DNA of 64,000 nucleotides, from positions 382,317 to 446,316 of the forward strand of contig BPGU01000004.1 in the NCBI GenBank assembly GCA_026003195.1, given 5' to 3'. Positions 7,246 to 15,839 of the stretch are shown piece after piece. This stretch comes from Armatimonadota bacterium. GTDB taxonomy: Bacteria > Armatimonadota > HRBIN16. Each line of letters begins with the position of its first letter. Positions within the stretch are counted from its first letter, which is position 1. The notes under the pieces were generated by a model. That model was not told the origin of the DNA and ran no database searches. It saw only the letters and a list, made by a program, of their open reading frames with translations. Made by a program: the position numbers and the translations under genes.

Positions 7246-9702
7246 ATGCGAGAGAGAGTACAAACTGTTCTTCCGTGGGCGATACTGTTTGCGGTGTTAC
7301 TGGGCGTCATCGCCGCATCGTGGACGCTGGCAAAACGCGCCCCGGAGTCACCGCGCAAGGTGAAACTGGTGGTGTGGGGACTGCAGCTGGGCGAGGAGAG
7401 CGCGGGACTGCGGGCGCAGGTGGAAGAGTTTGAGCGTCGCTACCCGTACATCGAGGTGAGCCTGCTGTCGATGGGCGCGGGACGGATGAACCCGCAGAAG
7501 CTGATGACCGCCATAGTGGGCAATGTTGCCCCAGACGTTATCTTCCAGGACCGCTTTACCATCGGTGACTGGGCATCGCGCGACGCCTTCCGTCCTCTGG
7601 ACGACCTCATTGCCCGCGACCGCAATCAGCCCGACGGCATCCGCCCGGAGGAGTTTTATAACGCCTGCTGGCAGGAGGCGTGTTACAAGGGCAAGGTGTA
7701 TGCCATCCCCGCCGGTACCGACGACCGCGCCCTTTACTACAATAAGCAGCTGTTCCGCGAGGCAGGGCTAGACCCCAACCGTCCGCCCCAAACATGGGAG
7801 GAGCTGCTAGAATACGCTAAAAAGCTCACCAGACGCAACCCCGACGGCACCTACCAGCGCATCGGGTTCATCCCCAACTATGGCAACTCGTGGCTGTATC
7901 TGTATTCGTGGCAGAACGGCGGCGAGTTCATGTCGCCCGATGGGCGCAAGTGCACGCTAAACAACCCGCGCACCGTCCAGGCGCTGGAATGGCTGGTGAA
8001 GGTGTATGACGAGCTGGGCGGCGCGAAAAACATCAACGCCTTCGCCTCCGGTTTCCAGACGAACGAGATGGACCCGTTCTTCATCGGCAAGGTGGCGATG
8101 AAGATAGACGGCAACTGGGTGCTGAACAACATCGCCCGCTACAAGCCTGACCTGGATTTCGGGGTGGCTCCGGCTCCTGTGCCCGCGGCGCGCCTGCGTG
8201 GGGAACCTCCTTTTGAAGGGCAGCCGAAGTTCATCACATGGTCTGGGGGGTTCTCGTTTGCCATTCCGCGTGGGGCGAAGCATGTGGAGGAAGCGTGGCT
8301 GTTCATCAAGTGGATGAGCAGTGTGGAGAGCAACCTGATTTCCGCTCGCGCGCAGAAAGCATGGAACGAAAGCAAGGGACGTCCCTTCGTGCCGGGGCTA
8401 TCCGCCAACCTGAAGGTGAACGAGGCGGTGTTCCGGGAGTTTGCGCCCCAATCCGCCAAGTTCCGCGAACCGTTACGGATGTTCATTGACCTGATGCAGG
8501 TGTCCAAGTTCCGCCCGGTGACCTTCGTGGGGCAGAGGTTGTGGGACGAGCATGTACGCGCTTTCGATATGGCTATCCTGCACGAGATGACCCCTAAACA
8601 GGCGTTGGACGCCGGGGCGTTGACGGTGCAGCGCGAGCTGGATAAGGTGTTCGCGCGCGAGAAGTACCCCATTCTGGACATCCGTCTGCCGATGGCACTG
8701 ATCGCGCTGGGGTTGCTGGCGTTCGTGGGTACGGTCGCGCTGCTGGCGAGACGGTCGGGTCCAGTGGGCAAGCTGGGGCGTCCCGAGGCGATCGCGGGAT
8801 ACCTGTTCGCTTCGCCGTGGATTATCGGTTTCTTCCTGTTTACGGCAGGACCCATTCTGGCGTCCATTGTGTTCAGCTTCTGTGACTATGACGTATTGCA
8901 TCCGCCGCGGTATATCGGCTTGCTGAACTATAAGGAGCTGCTAACGGTGGATTTCGGCTTCCTCAGCAAAGCCTTCTACAACGCGGGCTATCTGGCGTTT
9001 TTCGGCATTCCGCTGGGCATGACGACGGGCTTAGCCATCGCCATGCTGCTCAACACGCAGGTGCGCGGGATGAGCGGTTACCGCACCGCCTACTATATGC
9101 CTTCCATCGTGCCGGTGGTGGCATCGGCGGTATTGTGGGCGTGGGTACTGAACGGTGACCCCAATCGCGGCCTGATCAACGCTGCCTGGAAAGCCACGCT
9201 GGGGCAGTGGTTCGGCTGGGCGCCACCGGGATGGTTCGGCGTGCCGGAATGGAGCAAACCCGGTTTGATTGTGATGGGGCTATGGGGCGCAGGTGGCGGC
9301 ATGATTCTCTGGCTGGCGGGATTGCAGGGCGTGCCGGCGCACCTGTACGAAGCTGCTGAGCTGGACGGCGCGAGCAGCTGGGCGAAGTTTCGCCACGTGA
9401 CCCTGCCGATGCTTTCGCCGTACATCTTCTTCAATCTCATCATGGGCACCATCCATGCCTTGCAGGAGTTTGACCGCATCTATATTCTGGGTGGCGTCGG
9501 TGCAGGAACGAGCAGCACCGGTCCGGGCGACAGCCTGCTGGTGCCGGTGATGTATCTGTTCCACAACGCCTTCACCTACTTCAAGATGGGCTACGCCTCC
9601 GCGTTAGCATGGATTATCTTTATCATCATCCTCGCGCTGACGTTGATCCAGCTCAAGCTCGCCCCGCGCTGGGTGCACTACGAAGCGGAGAAGGGGAAAT
9701 GA
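7246..9702 (+). CDS. Fusion of extracellular solute-binding protein and MalF-type permease
   Basis: 818 residues that join two subunits of a sugar ABC importer. Residues ~10-30 form an uncleaved signal anchor. Residues ~35-470 are a family-1 solute-binding protein: 'KLVVWGLQLGEE', 'APDVIFQDRF', 'YKGKVYAIPAGTDDRALYYN', 'QTWEELLEYAKKLT', 'FIGKVAMKIDGNW'. A membrane helix ('MALIALGLLAFVGTVALLA') follows at ~487-505, then a MalF permease from ~525 with 'LFASPWIIGFFLFTAGP' and the ATPase-docking loop 'LYEAAELDGASSWAKF'. The binding domain is thus tethered to the channel instead of diffusing in the periplasm. No MalG or ATPase gene is adjacent. GAGGAG abuts the ATG and GGGAGG lies ~20 bp upstream. 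Substrate unknown. Confidence 0.93.
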   Translation: MRERVQTVLPWAILFAVLLGVIAASWTLAKRAPESPRKVKLVVWGLQLGEESAGLRAQVEEFERRYPYIEVSLLSMGAGRMNPQKLMTAIVGNVAPDVIFQDRFTIGDWASRDAFRPLDDLIARDRNQPDGIRPEEFYNACWQEACYKGKVYAIPAGTDDRALYYNKQLFREAGLDPNRPPQTWEELLEYAKKLTRRNPDGTYQRIGFIPNYGNSWLYLYSWQNGGEFMSPDGRKCTLNNPRTVQALEWLVKVYDELGGAKNINAFASGFQTNEMDPFFIGKVAMKIDGNWVLNNIARYKPDLDFGVAPAPVPAARLRGEPPFEGQPKFITWSGGFSFAIPRGAKHVEEAWLFIKWMSSVESNLISARAQKAWNESKGRPFVPGLSANLKVNEAVFREFAPQSAKFREPLRMFIDLMQVSKFRPVTFVGQRLWDEHVRAFDMAILHEMTPKQALDAGALTVQRELDKVFAREKYPILDIRLPMALIALGLLAFVGTVALLARRSGPVGKLGRPEAIAGYLFASPWIIGFFLFTAGPILASIVFSFCDYDVLHPPRYIGLLNYKELLTVDFGFLSKAFYNAGYLAFFGIPLGMTTGLAIAMLLNTQVRGMSGYRTAYYMPSIVPVVASAVLWAWVLNGDPNRGLINAAWKATLGQWFGWAPPGWFGVPEWSKPGLIVMGLWGAGGGMILWLAGLQGVPAHLYEAAELDGASSWAKFRHVTLPMLSPYIFFNLIMGTIHALQEFDRIYILGGVGAGTSSTGPGDSLLVPVMYLFHNAFTYFKMGYASALAWIIFIIILALTLIQLKLAPRWVHYEAEKGK

Positions 9703-9930
9703 GATGTGCAGGGGGACAGCCCTCTGGATAGCCAGGTATGCAGTGGGGATTGCTTCGCTTCCTGTTGCTTGACAGCGGGCGGTTCCCGGAGATTTTTCCG
9801 AAACTCCGCTCGCCAAAACCCCCAAATGCCCTTCTGTGGTACGAATCTTGCATATATAATGAAGTGAAAGCTCATGTTGTCTTTCCGTAGCCCAAAGGGA
9901 AAAGACGTTTGATGAAAGGAGGCGGTGATA

Positions 9931-12153
9931 GTGAAAAGGTCTGGGCACTACGGATGGATAAGCATGTTGTGCCTCATCCTGCTGGGCATGAGCAGTCCCC
10001 TGTTGGCGAAAGTGGTGTATGTCTCCCCCCAGGGCGATGACCTGCAGGACGGTCTCTCCTGGGCGACGGCGAAGCGCACGGTGACCGCCGCGTTACAGAC
10101 GGCATTGCCCGGCGACCAGATATGGGTGCGCTATGGGTTGTATCAGGAGCGCATCACCCTCAAGAACGGCGTGGCGCTGTATGGCGGCTTCCGGGGCACT
10201 GAGAGCAGCCTCTCGGAGCGTCCCACCTTTCCCCGTCCCCAGCCTGACCCGTATGAGACCGTTCTGGACGGTGGTCAGGGTGGCAGTGTGGTCACCTCGC
10301 CCACTACCGCCAACCGCGCCTATCGGCTGGATGGTTTCACCATCCGCAACGGCAGTGCAGAGTATGGTGGGGGATTATACCTGACCTCCAGTGCGAACCT
10401 GCTCACGGTGGCAAACTGCACCCTCTCGGGCAACCGCGCTTCCAGAGACGGTGGCGGGGTGTATTGCTACTCCTCCTCCCCGGCGTTGACAGGGTGCACC
10501 CTCTCGGGCAACAGCGCTTCCTCCGGTGGCGGGGTGTATTGCTACAACTCCTCCCCGAGGTTGACAGGGTGCACCCTCTCGGGCAACAGTGCTTCCGGAG
10601 ACGGTGGCGGGGTGTATTGCGAGTACAACTCCTCCCCGACGTTGAGCGGGTGCACCCTCTCGGGCAACAGCGCTTCCTTCGGTGGCGGGGTGTATTGCTA
10701 CAACTCCTCCTCCCCGACGTTGAGCGGGTGCACCCTCTCGGACAACCGCGCCTCCAGCGGTGGCGGGGTGGCTTGCTCGTCCTCCTCCCCGACGTTGACA
10801 GGGTGCACCCTCTCGGGCAACCGCGCTTCCAGAGACGGTGGCGGGGTGTATTGCTACTCCTCCTCCCCGGCGTTGACAGGGTGCACCCTCTCGGGCAACC
10901 GCGCTTCCGACGACGGTGGCGGGGTGTATTGCGACTCCTCCTCCCCGGCGTTGACAGGGTGCACCCTCTCGGACAATAGCGCTTCCTTCGGTGGCGGGGT
11001 GGCTTGCTGGTATAACTCCTCCCCGACGTTGACAGGGTGCACCCTCTCGGGCAACCGCGCTTCCGACGGTGGCGGGGTGTATTGCTACCGATCCTCCCCG
11101 ACGTTGACAGGGTGCACTATCGCCTACAACAGCGCTTCCGACGACGGTGGCGGGGTGGTTTGCTACGACTACTCCTCCCCGACGTTGACAGGGTGCACCC
11201 TCTCGGGCAACCACGCTTCCGACGACGGTGGCGGGGTGTCTTGCTACAACCCCTCCTCCCCGACGTTGAGCGGGTGCACCATCGCCTACAACAGCGCTTC
11301 CTCCGGTGGAGGGGTGGCTTGCTACTCCTCCCTGACATTGACAGGGTGCACGGTCATTTACAACATGGCGAACATTGCCGGAGGAGGCGTCCGGACGAGC
11401 AGCACCAGCACGCGGGTGCGCAACACCATCCTTGCCTTCAATGCAGGAGGCGGTATCTCCGCCCCTGCCCTGTCCGATTTCCGCCACAACTGCGTGTGGG
11501 GAAACATGCCCTATAACTTCCAGGGAAACATCGGCAACCCCATCGGCAGGGACGGCAATATCTCCGAAGACCCGCTGCTGGTGGCGGGACACCTGCTGCC
11601 CGGCTCGCCCTGCATCGACAGGGGAGACAACAGCGTGGTGGGCACCGACACCGACATGGACGGCGAGGCGCGCATCCGCAACAGCACGGTAGACATCGGT
11701 GCGGACGAGTGTCACCCGCCCATCGTGCAGGGCTACCTGCTGTTCAACGATTTCGGGGCAAGCCTGCCGCTGTTCGTGGACTGGGAGATACGTGCGGGGG
11801 GTGTGCAGGCACGCACACTGCTGCTGGACCCCGACGGCGGTTTCGTGGTGGCGAATGTGCCGATGGGGCAGTTTGCGCTGTCGGTGAAGCCGTTGAGTTA
11901 CCTGCGTCGCACGGTGGAGGTGGACATCAGCAGGGGCAGTGTGCTGGGGTTGATGGTTGGGCTCACCAACGGCGACATTGACGGCGACAACGAGGTGACG
12001 CTGTTTGATTTCGGCAGGCTGGTGGCGTCGTTCGGCAGTACATCTGGTGATGGCAACTGGGACGCTCGTGCGGACCTGGACGGTGACGGCGAGGTGACGC
12101 TATTTGACTTTGGCGTGCTGGTGCGCAACTTCGGCGAGATAGGGGACGATTAG
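9931..12153 (+). CDS. Secreted repeat-rich beta-helix protein with C-terminal dockerin-like module
   Basis: 740 residues. GTG 9931 is 8 bp after AAAGGAGG and gives a signal peptide ending 'SPLLAK'; a GTG two codons earlier is less well spaced. After 'VYVSPQGDDLQDGLSWATA' (a DUF1565-like beta-helix entry) come about 13 rungs of the pattern 'GCTLSGNxAS..GGGVYCY.SSP.LT', each with two Cys in fixed places. Residues ~590-670 form a beta-sandwich-like linker and ~675-740 a dockerin-like pair of Ca-binding loops, 'GDIDGDNEVTLFDFG' and 'ADLDGDGEVTLFDFG'. The same C-terminal pair occurs on the WD40 protein at 22007-23422. The protein is probably at or outside the cell surface; ligand unknown. A TATAAT box (9855-9860) with weak -35 lies upstream. 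Confidence 0.85.
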   Translation: MKRSGHYGWISMLCLILLGMSSPLLAKVVYVSPQGDDLQDGLSWATAKRTVTAALQTALPGDQIWVRYGLYQERITLKNGVALYGGFRGTESSLSERPTFPRPQPDPYETVLDGGQGGSVVTSPTTANRAYRLDGFTIRNGSAEYGGGLYLTSSANLLTVANCTLSGNRASRDGGGVYCYSSSPALTGCTLSGNSASSGGGVYCYNSSPRLTGCTLSGNSASGDGGGVYCEYNSSPTLSGCTLSGNSASFGGGVYCYNSSSPTLSGCTLSDNRASSGGGVACSSSSPTLTGCTLSGNRASRDGGGVYCYSSSPALTGCTLSGNRASDDGGGVYCDSSSPALTGCTLSDNSASFGGGVACWYNSSPTLTGCTLSGNRASDGGGVYCYRSSPTLTGCTIAYNSASDDGGGVVCYDYSSPTLTGCTLSGNHASDDGGGVSCYNPSSPTLSGCTIAYNSASSGGGVACYSSLTLTGCTVIYNMANIAGGGVRTSSTSTRVRNTILAFNAGGGISAPALSDFRHNCVWGNMPYNFQGNIGNPIGRDGNISEDPLLVAGHLLPGSPCIDRGDNSVVGTDTDMDGEARIRNSTVDIGADECHPPIVQGYLLFNDFGASLPLFVDWEIRAGGVQARTLLLDPDGGFVVANVPMGQFALSVKPLSYLRRTVEVDISRGSVLGLMVGLTNGDIDGDNEVTLFDFGRLVASFGSTSGDGNWDARADLDGDGEVTLFDFGVLVRNFGEIGDD
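10417..11346 (+). repeat. Twelve tandem ~75-84-bp coding repeats in the beta-helix gene
   Basis: Each unit starts at the Cys codon of TGCACCCTCTCGGGCAAC and contains the constant core GGTGGCGGGGTG followed by a variable TATTGCTAC-type segment and TCCTCCCCG. Units are near-identical in DNA, not only in protein. Length changes come from extra codons after 'AS' and before 'SSP'. The thirteenth rung, from 11347, is divergent. The pattern suggests recent copying between units or slippage. Confidence 0.9.
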
Positions 12154-12171
12154 CCTGCGCAGTTCCCATCT

Positions 12172-12206
12172 GGGGGGCGAGGCTCCCGCCGAGCCGTCAG
12201 CCCCCC
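12172..12206. repeat. Dispersed palindromic repeat, GGCGAGGCTC family
   Basis: Core GGCGAGGCTCCCGCCGAGCC flanked by GGGG and CCCCCC, forming a long imperfect hairpin. The same core, in either orientation, recurs at 16713-16736, 53190-53220, 53253-53276 and 53579-53604, always between genes. The remainder of this 305-bp gap (12154-12458) holds one more hairpin and no convincing gene. Confidence 0.6.
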
Positions 12207-12266
12207 TGTCGTCCCCCTGCCTGCGGGGAGAGCCAGAGAGGGGCTACCTGTTTTGTCACACCGATC

Positions 12267-12286
12267 GCCCGAGAAGCATCTCGGGC
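12267..12286. terminator. Hairpin between convergent genes
   Basis: GCCCGAGA (12267-12274), loop AGCA, TCTCGGGC (12279-12286): a perfect 8-bp stem between the beta-helix gene and the convergent ALDH gene. It could end transcripts from both sides. Confidence 0.45.
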
Positions 12287-12458
12287 AGGCAGGAAGGGGG
12301 TTCTTCCGAACATGCCCACTGCATCGTGGAGGCGATGAGCGACCTCATCCCCGAACGACGAGAGCGCCTGGTGCAGGTGTACGGCTGTAGCAGGTCGTAC
12401 GAGTTGCTGGATAGCCGTCTCGGTGTCCGCCCTGAGGCTGATTCTGGTGCCGTTGTCG

Positions 12459-13883
12459 CTACAGGGGGACGCCGTTCAGAACCACCAGCTTCTCCACCGT
12501 CATCTCACGCACTGCGTAATGGGGTCCCTCGCGGGTGTTGCCGCTGGCTTTCACTCCGCCGTAGGGCATCTGGTCGGTGCGATAGGTAGGAGCCTCGTTC
12601 ACCAGCACTCCACCGAAGTGCAGGCGGCGAGCCATCTCGAAGGCGGTAGGGATGGATGCGGTAAACACCCCTGCCTGCAAGCCATACTCGGTGGCGTTTG
12701 CCAGTTCCACCGCTTCGTCCAGCGTATGAAAGCGCGTGATGCCCACTACCGGACCGAATACCTCCTGACAAAACACCTTCATCTCCGGGGTGACATCCGC
12801 CAGCACCGTCGGCTGAAGCAGGGTTCCCTCTATCTCGCCTCCAATCAGCAACCGTGCCCCTGCAGATACCGCTTCGTCCATCCACGCCTTGACGCGGTCG
12901 CGGTCGGCAGCGGTGATCAGCGGTCCGACATGCGTCTTTTCGTCCAGCGGGTCACCGACCACCAGCTGGGATACCTTCTCCACCACCATCTGTTCGAAAT
13001 GCGCGGCTATCGCCTCCTGCACCAGTACCCGCTGCACGGAGATACAGCTCTGTCCCGCATGGGAGAAGCCGTGGGTAGCAACCGCCTGTGACGCCGCTTC
13101 TAAGTCGGCGTCCGCAAACACGATAAGCGGCGAACTATTGCCCAGCTCTAGCAACACTTTCTTGCGAGGCACGCGCGCCCGAATGCTCCAGCCCACCTCT
13201 GCGCTGCCTGTGAAAGAGATGAGGGGTACCTCTGGATGCTCCACCAGTAGATTGCCCACCTCGGTGCCAGAGCCGGGTATCACGTTCAGCCAGCCGCGCG
13301 GCAGGTCCGCTTCCAGGAACACCTCCGCCAGCTTGAGAGCGGTGATAGGCGTTGCACTGGCGGGTTTGAGCACTACGCCACACCCGGCAGCAAGCGCTGG
13401 AGCCACCTTGTGGCACACCAGGTTCAGCGGGAAGTTGAAGGGAGTGATCGCACCTACCACGCCCACAGGCTCGCGTACCGTGAAGGCGAACTTGCCCACT
13501 CCCGCTGCGGTACCCGACATGGGGATGACCTCTCCTGCGAGCGTACGCGCCTCGATGGAGGCGAAGGTGAGCGTGGAAACCGCCCGGGCGACCTCGATGC
13601 GAGCGGTACGGATGGGCTTGCCTGCCTCTAAGGCGATGGTACGGGCGAAGTCCTCGCGCCGTTGTTCCACCAGATGCGCCGCCCGCGCCAAAATCTCCGC
13701 GCGCTGGTAAGGAGTGAGAGGATGTGTCATGGCGCGACGCGCCGCTTCCACTGCCTGTTGTACCACCTGAGCATCACCCGCCGACACCATGCCCACCAGA
13801 GAACCATCATACGGCGAGCGCACCTCTATCCATCTGTCCGTCTCGTGCCATTTGCCATCCAGCCACAAACCGAAGCGTTGCAT
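12459..13883 (-). CDS. NAD(P)-dependent aldehyde dehydrogenase
   Basis: 474 residues from ATG 13883, which follows GGAAGGTGA; the longer open frame upstream overlaps the exchanger gene and is not part of the protein. It is a complete ALDH-superfamily enzyme oxidising an aldehyde to an acid: Asn 150 in 'ITPFNFPLNL', the dinucleotide-binding stretch around 'FTGSAEVG', general base Glu 246 in 'LLELGN' and nucleophile Cys 280 in 'AGQSCISVQR'. The end 'GGVKASGNTREGPHYAVREM' resembles lactaldehyde, succinate-semialdehyde and non-phosphorylating glyceraldehyde-3-phosphate dehydrogenases. Lactaldehyde would suit the rhamnosidase and sugar genes nearby, but that is a guess. It starts 5 bp after the stop of the exchanger gene, so they share a transcript. 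Confidence 0.93.
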   Translation of the reverse strand: MQRFGLWLDGKWHETDRWIEVRSPYDGSLVGMVSAGDAQVVQQAVEAARRAMTHPLTPYQRAEILARAAHLVEQRREDFARTIALEAGKPIRTARIEVARAVSTLTFASIEARTLAGEVIPMSGTAAGVGKFAFTVREPVGVVGAITPFNFPLNLVCHKVAPALAAGCGVVLKPASATPITALKLAEVFLEADLPRGWLNVIPGSGTEVGNLLVEHPEVPLISFTGSAEVGWSIRARVPRKKVLLELGNSSPLIVFADADLEAASQAVATHGFSHAGQSCISVQRVLVQEAIAAHFEQMVVEKVSQLVVGDPLDEKTHVGPLITAADRDRVKAWMDEAVSAGARLLIGGEIEGTLLQPTVLADVTPEMKVFCQEVFGPVVGITRFHTLDEAVELANATEYGLQAGVFTASIPTAFEMARRLHFGGVLVNEAPTYRTDQMPYGGVKASGNTREGPHYAVREMTVEKLVVLNGVPL

Positions 13884-13888
13884 GAGGG

Positions 13889-14992
13889 TCACCTTCCTTT
13901 CTGTGTGGCGCGGCGTGGTAGCCACACCTGTTTGCGCCAGGCAAGCGTGAGGGTCGTCACCAGAGTGACCCCCACGAAAGGCAACACGAACCAGCGCATG
14001 ACGAAAGTGTACTCCTCCAGCACATCGTGCTGGCTGGCTTTCAGGATCAGGTACACCACGTAGAAAATATAATACGCCACAAACAGGCTGCCTTCCCACC
14101 GCTTAATCTGGAAATCGTTGAAGAAGATGGGAAAGCACGCCAGCGAGACCGCAATCATCACGGGCGCATCGAAGCGGATGACCGCAGGAGCCACCTCCAG
14201 ACCGTTCGGAGAGGCCACCGTGCTGAAGCCAAGCACCGACAGGATATTGAAGATGTTGCTCCCGATGGCGTTGCCCACTGCGATGTCACGCTCGCCGCGT
14301 ACGCTGGCGATGACAGAAGTGACCAGCTCGGGCAGGGAGGTGCCTGCCGCCACGATGGTCAAGCCGATGACCAGCTCGCTCACGCCTATCTTGCGCGCCA
14401 GCGCGACGGCCCCATCAATCAGCCAGTTAGAGCCAAGCACCAACCCTGCCAGCCCGCCGATGACCAGACCGACCAGCCGCGCGTATCCCCACACTCCATC
14501 GGCAACGCCCTTGTTGGCAACCGAAATCTCCTGCTCGATCACGAGGTCTTTGCGCGCGGTGCGCGCCATCCACCAGATGTAGGCAAAGAAAATCGCCAGC
14601 AGTATCAGCCCGTCGCCATGCGAGAGACTTCCGTCGTAGCCTAGCACGAAGAACAACAAAGCGGTGGTGATCATCAGAGGCACTTCGATGCGGATGAGGC
14701 GCTTGCTGACCGCCAGCGGAGCAACCACAGCAGACATGCCCAGAATGAGCAGTACGTTCACGATATTGCTGCCCACCACATTACCGACCGCGATGCCGGA
14801 CTGCCCCTTGTAGCTGGACAGCACCGACACCGCCAGTTCGGGGGCGCTGGTGCCGAAAGCCACCAGCGTCAGACCGACCACCACCCGGGGGATGCCCAGC
14901 GCCAGCGCAAGGCGCGACGCTCCTCGCACCAGCCACTCCCCGCCGAGTAGCAACAGCGCCAATCCCACCACGAAGAGAAACGCTTTGTCCAA
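13889..14992 (-). CDS. Calcium/sodium antiporter of the CaCA family (YrbG-like)
   Basis: 367 residues, with about ten membrane helices. It carries the two alpha-repeat signatures of cation/Ca exchangers: 'VAFGTSAPELAVSVLSSYKG' with 'GNVVGSNIVNVLLILG', and in the second half 'AAGTSLPELVTSVIASVRG' with 'GNAIGSNIFNILSVLG'. The best start is TTG 14992 (ribosome site AGGTGG); the frame extends 17 codons further but without signal. It sits between the zinc permease gene and the ALDH gene on the same strand, 31 bp after the permease stop, so it may be read through from the zinc operon. Family is certain; the ion actually moved is not. Confidence 0.9.
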   Translation of the reverse strand: MDKAFLFVVGLALLLLGGEWLVRGASRLALALGIPRVVVGLTLVAFGTSAPELAVSVLSSYKGQSGIAVGNVVGSNIVNVLLILGMSAVVAPLAVSKRLIRIEVPLMITTALLFFVLGYDGSLSHGDGLILLAIFFAYIWWMARTARKDLVIEQEISVANKGVADGVWGYARLVGLVIGGLAGLVLGSNWLIDGAVALARKIGVSELVIGLTIVAAGTSLPELVTSVIASVRGERDIAVGNAIGSNIFNILSVLGFSTVASPNGLEVAPAVIRFDAPVMIAVSLACFPIFFNDFQIKRWEGSLFVAYYIFYVVYLILKASQHDVLEEYTFVMRWFVLPFVGVTLVTTLTLAWRKQVWLPRRATQKGR

Positions 14993-15023
14993 GTGACCAC
15001 CTGCCCTAAGAGACACTGGGTGC

Positions 15024-15839
15024 TTAGCGACTCCGCACAGCACCTACCACCGATTCTACCCCAGCGAGGGCACTCATGAAAACCAGCATCGTGGCGGTGG
15101 TGGGAAGATCAAAAAGGATAGAGACCAGCAGACCGGCAACGGTGGCGATGAGCGCGTTCGCTACGGCGACACCGACCACCTGCGTCATCCGCCGCGCCAG
15201 CATCAACCCGCCCAGCGCAGGCAGCACCAGATACCCGAAAATCAGCACCAGACCGACGAGATGTATCACCACGCCGATAAACCCGCCCAGCAAGAGATAG
15301 AAGGCAAACTCCCAGAGACGTGTGCGGTAGCCTAGCGCCTGCGCCGTTTCCGCGTCGAACGCCACCAGCAGGAACTCTTTGCGTAACAGGATGAAAACCG
15401 CCAGAACCACAACACCCAGTGCCCAGATACGCGCCACCTCTTCAGGAGAGACGGCGAGAATGTCCCCCGCGAGCAAGTGCTGTACCTCCTCCATGCCATG
15501 TGCGCCCTTGGATGCCAGCAGCACGGTCAGCGCGGAGAAGGTCAGGAACACCGCGCCGATGAGTGACTCCCGCGAGATACGTCGTTCACCCCAGGACTGG
15601 GCAAAGAAGACAGAACCCACCAGCGCGAACAGCGTGGCACTGAGCAGAGGGTTCCAGCCGACCAGAAACGCTAGTGCGACACCCGCTGCACTCACCTGCG
15701 CCAGCGCCGCGCCCACAAACACAATGCGCTTGAGCACCACATACACGCCCAGATAGCCGCCCACTATCGCCAGGATAATCCCCACGCGCAGGGCATCTTG
15801 CGCGATGGGAGAACGCCATGTCTCCAACCACTCAGGCAT
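15024..15839 (-). CDS. znuB: Metal ABC transporter permease, ZnuB/TroC (ABC-3) family
   Basis: 271 residues with eight or so membrane helices. 'GGYLGVYVVLKRIVFVGAALAQVSAAGVALAF' and 'GFIGVVIHLVGLVLIFGYLVLPAL' are typical of the ABC-3 family that imports Zn(II) or Mn(II). The likely start is ATG 15839 after GGAGGAATG; an upstream ATG at 15863 is possible. The start overlaps the end of the ATPase gene by 8 bp, so the two are translationally coupled. With the ATPase, the binding protein and a His-rich porin just upstream, zinc is the most likely substrate. Confidence 0.92.
   Translation of the reverse strand: MPEWLETWRSPIAQDALRVGIILAIVGGYLGVYVVLKRIVFVGAALAQVSAAGVALAFLVGWNPLLSATLFALVGSVFFAQSWGERRISRESLIGAVFLTFSALTVLLASKGAHGMEEVQHLLAGDILAVSPEEVARIWALGVVVLAVFILLRKEFLLVAFDAETAQALGYRTRLWEFAFYLLLGGFIGVVIHLVGLVLIFGYLVLPALGGLMLARRMTQVVGVAVANALIATVAGLLVSILFDLPTTATMLVFMSALAGVESVVGAVRSR

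Noticed and set aside
9890-9930. Riboswitch-like hairpin before the beta-helix gene
   Set aside because: A GTCTTT/AAAGAC stem is present, but no conserved core of a known riboswitch class was recognised.
10375-11715. Long minus-strand frame opposite the beta-helix gene
   Set aside because: Its repeats are the antisense of the coding rungs; no ribosome site, no signal, and the plus frame has a signal peptide and known domains.
12335-12589. Possible small gene before the ALDH stop
   Set aside because: No ribosome site or recognisable feature, and it runs into the ALDH coding region on the other strand.
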